DNA of 64,000 nt from Myxococcota bacterium (GTDB taxonomy: Bacteria > Myxococcota_A > Polyangia > Polyangiales > Polyangiaceae): the NCBI GenBank assembly GCA_963169915.1, contig CAUJEM010000091.1, positions 80,168 to 144,167 on the forward strand. The letters run 5' to 3'. Of the stretch, positions 24,916 through 32,247 are shown one piece after another. The notes beneath the pieces were generated by a model. It was not told where the DNA came from and did no database searches. It was given only the letters and a program-made list of their open reading frames with translations. Both the position numbers and the translations under genes were made by a program. The stretch's first letter is position 1; every line of letters starts with the position of its first letter.

Positions 24916-27362
24916 GCCCCGCCCAGCCCGAGCGGAGCTGGCCGCTGGCAGCCGGGCTGGGCGTCGGGAGCCTGAGCGCCGCGTGCATGCTGACCGAGGT
25001 GCTGCTCACGCGGCTGCTGTCGGTCGTCATCTGGTACCACTTCGCGTTCTTCGCCATCTCCGTCGCCTTGCTCGGCTTGGGGGTCGGCGCGCTCGTGGTC
25101 CACCTGCTCGGCGTGCGCGCGCGCGGTGAGCGCGGGATGACGCTGCTGATCGCGAGCTGCGTCGCGCTGCCCCTCGTCTTGTTGGGACTCGACGTGGCGA
25201 TGCTGCGCTGGGTCCCCACGCTCGTGGACTCTGGGAGCATGTTCACGCGCTTCGGCGCTTGGCTGCTCGTCGTGTTCTTGGCCGCGGCGGCGCCGTTCTT
25301 TCTCGGGGGGCTGGGGCTCGGCTTGGCGCTCCAGCGCTGGAGCCATCGCGCCGAGCGGCTCTACGCTTGGGACCTGCTCGGCGCAGGGCTCGGCTGCGCG
25401 CTCGTGGTGCCCTTGATCGGCCTGCTCGGAGCGCCGCTGGCGGTGATGGCGGCGGCGGCGCTCGCCGTGCTCGCGGCCGGCGCCTTCCTGGCCGCCGACG
25501 GCCGGCTGACGGGCTGGCGCGCCGGTGGGGTGGTGCTCGAACTCGCGCTCGTCGTCGTGGCGGGGTGGGCGGGGCAGCGCGCCGAGCTGTTCACGCTCAC
25601 GGTCGCCAAGGGGGTGGATCTGCAAGCGATGCACTCGGAGTTCCAGCGCTGGAACTCGTTCTCCCTCGTCACCGTGCTGCGCTACGACGGTCGGACGGCG
25701 TGGGGCGCCTCGCCCAACTACCACGGCCCGAAGCCGGAGCAGCGCGCGCTGCTCATCGACATGAACGCGCTGACGATGGTGACGCGCCCCGCGGAGGACG
25801 GCGCGGATCTCGGCTACCTGACCGAGGACCTGAGCGCCTTCGCGTTCAAGCTCAAGCCGCAGGCCGGTGACATCGCCGTGATCGGCGCGGGCGGCGGGAA
25901 GGACGTGCTCGCCGGCCTCAGCGCCGGCGCGAAGCGGGCGACGGCGGTGGAGATCAACTCGCTCATCGTCGACGACGTGATGCGAGGCACCTTGCGCGAG
26001 TTCACGCGCGGGCTCTACGACCGCCCGGACGTCCGAGTGGTGGTGGAGGACGGCCGCAGCTTCATCCGGCGGGACGACCGGCGCTACGACGTCATCTTGC
26101 TCAGCATGGTGGACACCTCCGCCGCCACGGCCGCCGGCGCCTATGCGCTCACTGAGAACAGCCTCTACACCGTCGAGGCCTTCACGGACTTCATGGCACG
26201 ACTCGCGCCCGGGGGGCTGCTCACGGTCGCCTCGGGGAGCATGCCGGGCATCGCGGTCGGGGCGCGCCTCACGAGCATCGCCAGGGAGGCGCTGCGCCGC
26301 CTCGGGAAGGACCCGGCGCGGGGGATCGCCGTGCTCAGCACCCCGCTGGTGGGCTCCCCCCACTTCACCATGTACGACCTCATCGTCGCGCCGGACGGGC
26401 TCGACGCGGCAGCGTCCCGACTCATCGATGAGCGCGCCGCGCAGCTCGCGTTCCAGCGCGTCGTCATCCCCGGGGTCCAGCTACAGCCGCGCACCTGGGA
26501 AGATCGGCTCATCCAGGACATCGCCGGCGCCAGCAGTGAGGGCGCGTTGAGGGCGCAGCTCGGCGCGCTGCCTCTCGACGTCAGTCCCACGACCGATGAT
26601 CGTCCATTTTTCTTCTACCAAGATCGCCTACGGAACCTGCCCGCGGCGCTGGCCTCCGCGGAGCCGATGCACCTGTTCGGCAACGGGCTGGTCTTCATCG
26701 CGAAGCTCGCCCTGGTCGCCCTGCTCGCGGTCACGGCCTTCTTCTTCCTCCCGCTCCTGTGGAGTCGCCGGAGCCTGGCGGCGGGCGGCGGCTCGCTCGC
26801 GGCGGATCTGGGCTACGTCAGCTGCCTGGGGGTAGGGTTCATGCTCCTCGAGCTCCCCACCATCCAGCGCTTCTCGCTCTACCTCGGCAACCCAGCCGCC
26901 ACGCTCGCGGTGGTGCTGCTGGTGTTGCTGCTCTCGGGGAGCCTCGGCAGTCGGCTGCTCGGTGGAAGCTCGGCGGGAGCGCCATGGCGCGCTCGCGGGG
27001 CCTTCGTGGGCGTGCTGTTCTGGGGGGTGGCCTCGGTCGTTCTCACGCCGGCGCTCTTCGAGGGGACTCGGAGCGCCGCGCTCTGGACGCGGATCCTGGT
27101 GGCCGCCGCGCTCTTGGCGCCGCTCGGGGTCGCGCTCGGGGTGCCGCTGCCGGCAGCGCTCCGCCACGTGGCCGCGCGCGCGCCGGAGCGGATCCCCTGG
27201 CTCTGGGGCCTCAATGGGGCGGCCAGCGTGCTCGGGAGCGTGCTGGCGACCCTGCTCGGGCTGCACGCCGGGATCACGCTGACCCTGGCCGTCGGCCTCG
27301 GCGCCTACCTCCTGGCGCTGGCCCTCTCGTTCGCCGTGCTGCGCGCGCCGGGTGCTGGCTGA
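24912..27362 (+). CDS. membrane-embedded spermidine-synthase-like protein (paralogue 2)
   Basis: 816 residues from a GTG overlapping the stop of paralogue 1 (GTGA). The layout is the same: N-terminal helices (about 15-215), a SAM-fold domain with VIGAGGGKDVL near 321, VEIN near 343 and EDGRSFI, then TTDDRPFFFYQ near 560 and C-terminal helices. The loop that holds the catalytic Asp of aminopropyltransferases reads LSMVDTSAATAAGAYAL followed by TENSLYT. Paralogue 3 shares nearly the same loop, so this is a subfamily signature. The open frame extends far upstream but that part reads as a shadow of paralogue 1. Likely a membrane SAM-dependent or related transferase; the reaction is unknown. Confidence 0.8.
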   Translation: MSPAQPERSWPLAAGLGVGSLSAACMLTEVLLTRLLSVVIWYHFAFFAISVALLGLGVGALVVHLLGVRARGERGMTLLIASCVALPLVLLGLDVAMLRWVPTLVDSGSMFTRFGAWLLVVFLAAAAPFFLGGLGLGLALQRWSHRAERLYAWDLLGAGLGCALVVPLIGLLGAPLAVMAAAALAVLAAGAFLAADGRLTGWRAGGVVLELALVVVAGWAGQRAELFTLTVAKGVDLQAMHSEFQRWNSFSLVTVLRYDGRTAWGASPNYHGPKPEQRALLIDMNALTMVTRPAEDGADLGYLTEDLSAFAFKLKPQAGDIAVIGAGGGKDVLAGLSAGAKRATAVEINSLIVDDVMRGTLREFTRGLYDRPDVRVVVEDGRSFIRRDDRRYDVILLSMVDTSAATAAGAYALTENSLYTVEAFTDFMARLAPGGLLTVASGSMPGIAVGARLTSIAREALRRLGKDPARGIAVLSTPLVGSPHFTMYDLIVAPDGLDAAASRLIDERAAQLAFQRVVIPGVQLQPRTWEDRLIQDIAGASSEGALRAQLGALPLDVSPTTDDRPFFFYQDRLRNLPAALASAEPMHLFGNGLVFIAKLALVALLAVTAFFFLPLLWSRRSLAAGGGSLAADLGYVSCLGVGFMLLELPTIQRFSLYLGNPAATLAVVLLVLLLSGSLGSRLLGGSSAGAPWRARGAFVGVLFWGVASVVLTPALFEGTRSAALWTRILVAAALLAPLGVALGVPLPAALRHVAARAPERIPWLWGLNGAASVLGSVLATLLGLHAGITLTLAVGLGAYLLALALSFAVLRAPGAG

Positions 27363-27383
27363 GGCGTCCGGCGCGCGAGGTCG

Positions 27384-27392
27384 TGCTAGCGT
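27384..27392 (+). promoter_or_regulatory. extended -10 (TGCTAGCGT) 9 nt before fni
   Basis: TGCTAGCGT fits an extended -10 (TG, one base, then TAnnnT) and ends 9 nt before the ATG at 27402. There is no Shine-Dalgarno sequence. The 39-bp gap after paralogue 2 allows both read-through and an own start. Confidence 0.5.
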
Positions 27393-27401
27393 CCCGCGGG
27401 C

Positions 27402-28463
27402 ATGACACGCATCGGCGAGCGCAAGGCCGACCACATCGAGCTGGCCGCTCGAGGAGACGTCGGGTTCAAGCAGACCACCACCTTGCTGGAGTGCGTGCGC
27501 CTCGTGCACGACGCGCTCCCCGAGCTGAGCGTGGCGGAGCTGGACACCAGCCAGGTCGTGCTGGGCAAGCGGCTGCGCGTCCCGCTCCTCATCGCGGGCA
27601 TGACGGGGGGCACGGGGCGTGCGCGAGACGTCAATCAGCAGCTCGCCGCCGTGGCGGAGCAGCTCGGCTGCGCCTTTGGGCTCGGTAGCCAGCGCGCCAT
27701 GCACCGCGCCGAAGAGAGCGCGGACACCTACGCCGTGCGGGGGGTCGCTCCCAACGTGCTGCTGCTGGGCAACCTCGGCGCGGTGCAGGCCGCGCAGCTG
27801 AAGACGGCGGAGGTGGCGCGGCTGGTCGAGCGCGTGCAGGCCGACGCGCTGTGCGTCCACCTCAACCCCGCCATGGAGCTCATCCAAGCGGAGGGCGATC
27901 GGGACTTTCGCGGGTGCCTGGCGGCCATCGAGCGCCTCGTCCGGGAGCTGCCCGTGCCCGTCATCGCGAAGGAGACGGGCTGCGGGCTCTCCGCGGCCGT
28001 CGGGCGCCGGCTGCAGGCCATCGGCGTGCGGCACGTGGACGTCTCCGGCGCGGGGGGGACGTCGTGGGTGGGCGTGGAGACACGGCGAGCGGCGGGCGCG
28101 CACCGCGCGCTCGGGGAGCAATTCTGGGAGTGGGGGATCCCCACCGGCGCCAGCGTCGCGCAGCTCGCGCCGCTCGGCTTCGAGACGCTGTTCGCCACGG
28201 GCGGCATCAAGTCCGGCCTCGACGTCGCCCGCGCGATCGTCCTCGGGGCCTCAGCGGGCGGCATCGCCCGGCCCGTGCTTCAGGCCTTCGAGGCGGGTGG
28301 CGCCGAGGGCGCGCGGCAGCTGCTCGACGGCGTCGTGACGGAGCTGCGCACGGCCATGCTGCTCGTCGGCGCCCGAGACCTCGCGGCGCTGCGGCGAGCA
28401 CCCCATTTCGTGACGGGAGAGCTGCGCGAGTGGCAACGGCAGGCAGACTCCGCCGAGCGCTGA
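27402..28463 (+). CDS. fni: isopentenyl-diphosphate delta-isomerase, type 2 (FMN)
   Basis: 353 residues, the family length. It is a TIM-barrel flavoprotein that interconverts IPP and DMAPP with reduced FMN and Mg. Features are RKADHIEL near 7-14 (substrate diphosphate binding), AGMTGGTGRARDVNQ near 65-79, GLGSQRAM near 93-100, HLNPAMELIQAEGD near 153-166, ETGCGLS, SGAGGTSW (FMN phosphate) and GGIKSGLD...GASAGG. The HLN-x2-QE motif has Met at 158 where the catalytic Gln is expected, while Glu159 (the Mg ligand) is kept. It overlaps the downstream lipoprotein by 34 bp. The context with mevalonate genes across the divergent region supports the assignment. Confidence 0.93.
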   Translation: MTRIGERKADHIELAARGDVGFKQTTTLLECVRLVHDALPELSVAELDTSQVVLGKRLRVPLLIAGMTGGTGRARDVNQQLAAVAEQLGCAFGLGSQRAMHRAEESADTYAVRGVAPNVLLLGNLGAVQAAQLKTAEVARLVERVQADALCVHLNPAMELIQAEGDRDFRGCLAAIERLVRELPVPVIAKETGCGLSAAVGRRLQAIGVRHVDVSGAGGTSWVGVETRRAAGAHRALGEQFWEWGIPTGASVAQLAPLGFETLFATGGIKSGLDVARAIVLGASAGGIARPVLQAFEAGGAEGARQLLDGVVTELRTAMLLVGARDLAALRRAPHFVTGELREWQRQADSAER

Positions 28464-29500
28464 GCTGCATCGGCTGGCTGCTGCTCCCCGCTGGGTGCAG
28501 CTACGCTTGTGAGGATGACGAGCCACCGGCTGCGCCCGTCGTGGCGCGTGAGACGGTGGGTCTCGGCGAAGATCTCTTGGAGGTCCAGGACACCGGGCAG
28601 GGCGACAAGATCAGCTTGTCGCTCCAGCGCTGGCGCGGCCTACGCTACCGCGTCCACGCGAGCAGCCAGGGGAGCTTCGGGATGGAAGGCCGCCGCCCCA
28701 TCACGGCGCCTCCGCTGCGCAGCGTCTCGCTGTTCGAGGTGCTGCGCGGCTCGGCGGAGCCCGCGGAGCGGAAGCTCGACGGCGGCACGGTGCGCTGCGT
28801 CGAGGAGCTGATGACGCTCGAAGAGGTCAGCGTGGACGCCCTGAGCTTCAAGGTGAGCGACGCCGGAAGCAGCGGCGCGCAGCGCGTCCCCTGGCTCGAC
28901 GGCACCACCTTTCGAGCGTGCACGGACGAGCGTGCCACCATGCTGGCGCTGGAGGTGGAGACGGTGGGCCACGAGCCGCCCACGGAGGAGGTCCGGCGTC
29001 AGCTCGACGACGTGCTCGACGTCTACCGCCGGCTCCCCCTGGTGCTCCCGGAGCAGGCCGTCGGGGTCGGCGCGCGCTGGCGCCTCGAGCAGCCGCTGGC
29101 GATCCGGGGCGCCAAGGCCCACCAGTCGACGGAGCTGACGCTGCAGAGCTTCGACGACCAGCGTGCGCGCCTGCGCTTCAAGGGGCGGATCACCGCGCCG
29201 CGCCAGGAGGTGCCGCACCCCGAGCGCCCCTGGGAGACGGCGACGCTCGAGCGGTTTCGTGGCGACTCTCAGGGCGAGGTGGTGCTCGACCGACTGACGG
29301 GGGTCTTCCTGAGCGCGCACTACACGACGACCGGGGCGCTCAGCATCACGTCGGAGGCGGGCAACCGCGTCACCTACGTCGCCACCATGACCTCGACCGC
29401 CAGGAGCGAGATCTTGGCCGCGGAGCCTGCACCGCCGGCGCCCTCGGCGCTCCCCGCGCCGAGCGCCGGGGCCGCGCCTGCCCCTTCGGAGCAGCCATGA
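28430..29500 (+). CDS. lipoprotein of unknown function
   Basis: 356 residues from a GTG inside the end of fni (34-bp overlap); the frame is open further upstream but only from this start does a signal sequence appear. The N-terminus ALSCIGWLLLPAGCSYACE gives a lipobox ending in Cys. The mature part begins with a long beta-rich domain (VGLGEDLLEVQDTGQ, LSLQRWRGLRYRVHASSQG). A mid-region YRRLPLVLPEQAVGVGARW is followed by strands ending TGALSITSEAG. The C-terminal 30 residues are a Pro/Ala-rich tail. The pattern of an initial strand describing a small-molecule or lipid-binding-like barrel is only an impression. It is coupled (ATGA) to the GT-C-like gene. Confidence 0.78.
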   Translation: MATAGRLRRALSCIGWLLLPAGCSYACEDDEPPAAPVVARETVGLGEDLLEVQDTGQGDKISLSLQRWRGLRYRVHASSQGSFGMEGRRPITAPPLRSVSLFEVLRGSAEPAERKLDGGTVRCVEELMTLEEVSVDALSFKVSDAGSSGAQRVPWLDGTTFRACTDERATMLALEVETVGHEPPTEEVRRQLDDVLDVYRRLPLVLPEQAVGVGARWRLEQPLAIRGAKAHQSTELTLQSFDDQRARLRFKGRITAPRQEVPHPERPWETATLERFRGDSQGEVVLDRLTGVFLSAHYTTTGALSITSEAGNRVTYVATMTSTARSEILAAEPAPPAPSALPAPSAGAAPAPSEQP

Positions 29501-31380
29501 CGGAGCGGCTGCTCGCGTGGCTACGTCGGCATGGGCTGTCGCTCGGCGTCTGGGCGCTGCACCTCAGCCTGCTCGGGCAGCTGCTCCCGCTGTCCCTGTT
29601 CATCCACGACGTTCCGGTCTCTGGCTTCGATTTTGCGCTGCACCTCTATCAATTCCAACGAGCGGCCCAGTCGTTCTCGGAGGTGGGCCAGCTCTGGAGC
29701 TACGATCCCCTGTTTTTGGCTGGGCAGCCTGCGGGCGTCCTCGAAGATCTGACGAGCAAGGGCTCGGAGCTCTGGATCATCGCGGGCGCTCGGGTCGGGC
29801 TCAGCCTCGCGCGGTCGCTCTACCTGCTCCTGCTCGTCACGCACCTGCTCGTGCCCGTGCTGGGCTGGGCCTCGGCGCGGCTCTTCGGGCTGTCGCCACC
29901 GCAAGCGCGGCTCGCGATGGCGCTCTGGGTGCTCCTCTGGTGGTTCGACTCGGCGCTCCACATCGCCTGGTGGATCGGCATGTTCAGCTGGGCGGGCGCC
30001 GCGCTGCTGGTGGTGTTCGTGGTCGCGCTCGTCCATCACGGGGTGGAGAGCGGGCGCCGCTGGCCCTGGTGGCTGCTGATCCTCGTGGCGCCCACGCTGG
30101 CCTTGCACCACCCCTTCGGTGCGATCACGGCGGCGCCCGCCTGCGCCGTCCTCCTGGCGCGCCGCTGGCGGCGGCTGCGCGCCGTCGACGCGCTCCTGCT
30201 GGCGGTGGCGGGGCTCGCGGCGGCGAGCACGGCGCTGGTGTGGCTGCGGCCGTACCTCGCGTACCGCCACCTCATGCTCGACATCCCGGCGATCGGCTCG
30301 CCGAGTCTCGTGTACGTGGTCTACGACTCGCTCGACACCTTCAAGGACTATCTGCGGACCGGCTTCCCGGTGCGCACCGTCTATCGCACGGTGGGCTGGG
30401 TCGCGGCGGCCATCCTGCTGCGTCGGTGGTGGCGCGTGAGGGACCCGCGCGTGGCTCCCTTGGCGCTGCTCATCGGCGTCGGCGTGGGCTTCGCCTATCT
30501 GGGCGGCTACTCGCACGCCCTTCAGCAGACGCAGCCGTACCGCCAGATCATGCCGGCGATGCTCGCTGCCGCGCTGCCGACGGCCGTGCTCCTCCAGGAG
30601 ATCGCCAGCCCCGCGGCGCTGCGGGCGCTCCCCGGCAACGCGAAGGTGCTCTTGTCCCTCGCGGCGGTCGCCGTCGTCCCCCGGCTCTACTTCACCGCAG
30701 CCACGTACCTGCCGCAGCTGAGCCCCACCCCCGTGGTCAGTCACGCGCAAGACATCATGACCCCGATGATCGGGCCGATGACCCACCTCACCCCGTCACC
30801 GGACTGGTACCGCGTCCGGGAGCTGCTGCAGCGCCTTCACGGTGAGCAGGCGCGGGGGCGTGTCCTCGTCGCGGAGTGGCCGCTGATGGAGTGGCTGGCG
30901 TCGTCCACGGCGCTGCCGCTCCTCGGGGGCCACATCGACCGGCCGGTCCCACAGATCGACGCCAACCTCTTCTCCATCGACCGACGCGATCAGCTGCCGC
31001 CGGAGCAGCTCGAGCACTACGTCGAGCGCTTCGCGATCGGCTGGTTCGTGGCGAGCGGGCGCCGCAGCGCCCTCGAGCGCACCGCCTTGGTCGAGCCCGT
31101 CCAGAGCATCGGCGCGTACCGGGTGTACCGGCTCCGGCCGGAGCCTAGCTACTTCGCCCGCGGGAGCGGCGTCATCGTCGAGCAGCGGATGAACCTCCTG
31201 CGGGTGGAGGGCGTGGAGGGCCCGGAGGTCGTGCTGAGGTATCACTGGCTGGACTCCTTGCGCTGCCGGCCCGGTTGCCAAGTCGAGCGGGCAGAGCAAG
31301 CGGGAGCTCGCGCGGGCTTTCTGCGGATCCGGCAGCCACCGGCGAGCTTCGAGATCTTCAACTCCTACGAGCTGCCATGA
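29497..31380 (+). CDS. polytopic membrane protein, GT-C glycosyltransferase-like
   Basis: 627 residues with about ten hydrophobic helices in residues 10-400 and a soluble C-terminal domain of about 200 residues. The first large loop contains GFDFALHLYQFQRA and WSYDPLFLAGQPAG, acidic patterns typical of the first periplasmic loop of GT-C glycosyltransferases that use polyprenyl-phosphate sugars. The GT-C call is fold-level inference; no specific family is recognised. The C-terminal part has EWPLMEWLASSTALPLLGGH and a beta-rich end. The ATG overlaps the lipoprotein stop and the gene's own stop overlaps the UbiA start, so the three form one coupled unit. Confidence 0.75.
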   Translation: MTERLLAWLRRHGLSLGVWALHLSLLGQLLPLSLFIHDVPVSGFDFALHLYQFQRAAQSFSEVGQLWSYDPLFLAGQPAGVLEDLTSKGSELWIIAGARVGLSLARSLYLLLLVTHLLVPVLGWASARLFGLSPPQARLAMALWVLLWWFDSALHIAWWIGMFSWAGAALLVVFVVALVHHGVESGRRWPWWLLILVAPTLALHHPFGAITAAPACAVLLARRWRRLRAVDALLLAVAGLAAASTALVWLRPYLAYRHLMLDIPAIGSPSLVYVVYDSLDTFKDYLRTGFPVRTVYRTVGWVAAAILLRRWWRVRDPRVAPLALLIGVGVGFAYLGGYSHALQQTQPYRQIMPAMLAAALPTAVLLQEIASPAALRALPGNAKVLLSLAAVAVVPRLYFTAATYLPQLSPTPVVSHAQDIMTPMIGPMTHLTPSPDWYRVRELLQRLHGEQARGRVLVAEWPLMEWLASSTALPLLGGHIDRPVPQIDANLFSIDRRDQLPPEQLEHYVERFAIGWFVASGRRSALERTALVEPVQSIGAYRVYRLRPEPSYFARGSGVIVEQRMNLLRVEGVEGPEVVLRYHWLDSLRCRPGCQVERAEQAGARAGFLRIRQPPASFEIFNSYELP

Positions 31381-32210
31381 GCGCTGCCCTGCGCATCGTC
31401 GTCGAGGTCGTCCGGTACCGCCTGGCGCGCTTGGAGATGGCCAACCTCGTGGCCAGCGTCGCCTTGGTGCTCGCGCTCAGGCTCTCGCCGCTGGACGCCG
31501 CCGTGCGGGTGCTGGCGGCGCTCGTGCTCAACGTCCTGGCGTACCTCAGCAACGACTACCACGACGTCGAGCAAGATCTCGTCACGGGGCGCGCGCCGGA
31601 CAAGACACGCTTTCTGGCCGAGCACCTCGGCGCGGCGCTCTCGGCGCAGATCGTGATGTTCGGCGCGCTGGTGCTGCTGTCGGTGTGGCACGAGCCGAGC
31701 ATGCTCGTGGGCGTCGTCGGGGGCGCGGGGGTGTGCTGGTTCTATTCCTGGAGGCTCAAGCGGCGACCGGGGTGGGACGTGGCGTCCATGGTCGCGTGGG
31801 GGGCGCTCATGCCGGCGGTGGCGGTCCCGCTGGCGCGGCCCGAGGCGCTCGGGCTGCTCGTGCTCTTGGGCCTCTTCTCCAGCGCCTTCGAGCTCGTGCA
31901 GGTGCTCCGGGACCGCGCCGAGGACGAGCAGCATGGCGTGCGCACCACCGCCGTCGCCCTTGGGGAGAGGGGTGCCCTGCGGCTGCTCCGGCTCAGCATT
32001 CTGCTCGTGGTGGCGTGGACGGCGCTGGTGCTCCGGTCCTGGGGCGCGCTCGTGGTCGCGCTCGCGTGGCTTCTGCCCTACACGCCGAGTGAGAGCGCGC
32101 GCTACTGGACCAGGCTGCGGCTGGTGTTCGGCATCGGCTGGCTCCTGGTCCTGGGGCGCGTGCTGCTCGCTGGGCCGCGTGGCGCCGGGGTGCTAGGTCA
32201 GTGGCTCTGA
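31377..32210 (+). CDS. UbiA-family membrane prenyltransferase
   Basis: 277 residues with about eight hydrophobic segments. UbiA enzymes transfer a prenyl chain from its diphosphate to an acceptor in the membrane. The first Mg-diphosphate motif is NDYHDVEQD (NDxxDxxxD) at residues 59-67. The second is DRAED (DxxxD) at 179-183, within VLRDRAEDEQHGVRTTAVAL. WFYSWRLKRRPGWD near 121-134 matches the YSxPLKxxP region. Both catalytic motifs are intact, so the enzyme should be active, but the acceptor is unknown. There is no quinone, chlorophyll or heme gene beside it. The nearby polyprenyl synthase and isomerase could supply its donor. The ATG overlaps the preceding stop. Confidence 0.88.
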   Translation: MSAALRIVVEVVRYRLARLEMANLVASVALVLALRLSPLDAAVRVLAALVLNVLAYLSNDYHDVEQDLVTGRAPDKTRFLAEHLGAALSAQIVMFGALVLLSVWHEPSMLVGVVGGAGVCWFYSWRLKRRPGWDVASMVAWGALMPAVAVPLARPEALGLLVLLGLFSSAFELVQVLRDRAEDEQHGVRTTAVALGERGALRLLRLSILLVVAWTALVLRSWGALVVALAWLLPYTPSESARYWTRLRLVFGIGWLLVLGRVLLAGPRGAGVLGQWL

Positions 32211-32217
32211 CCGTAGC

Positions 32218-32247
32218 GCTCGTCATCCCGCGCGTCGCATGACGAGC
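32218..32247. terminator. inverted repeat between convergent UbiA and paralogue 3 genes
   Basis: GCTCGTCAT and ATGACGAGC form a 9-bp stem with a 12-base loop, 7 bp after the UbiA stop and overlapping the last codons of the minus-strand gene. No T-tract; a candidate 3' end. Confidence 0.4.

Noticed and set aside
28918..29496. Upstream extension of the GT-C-like gene
   Set aside because: Overlaps the lipoprotein gene out of frame with low-complexity composition; the ATG at 29497 starts the first membrane helix.
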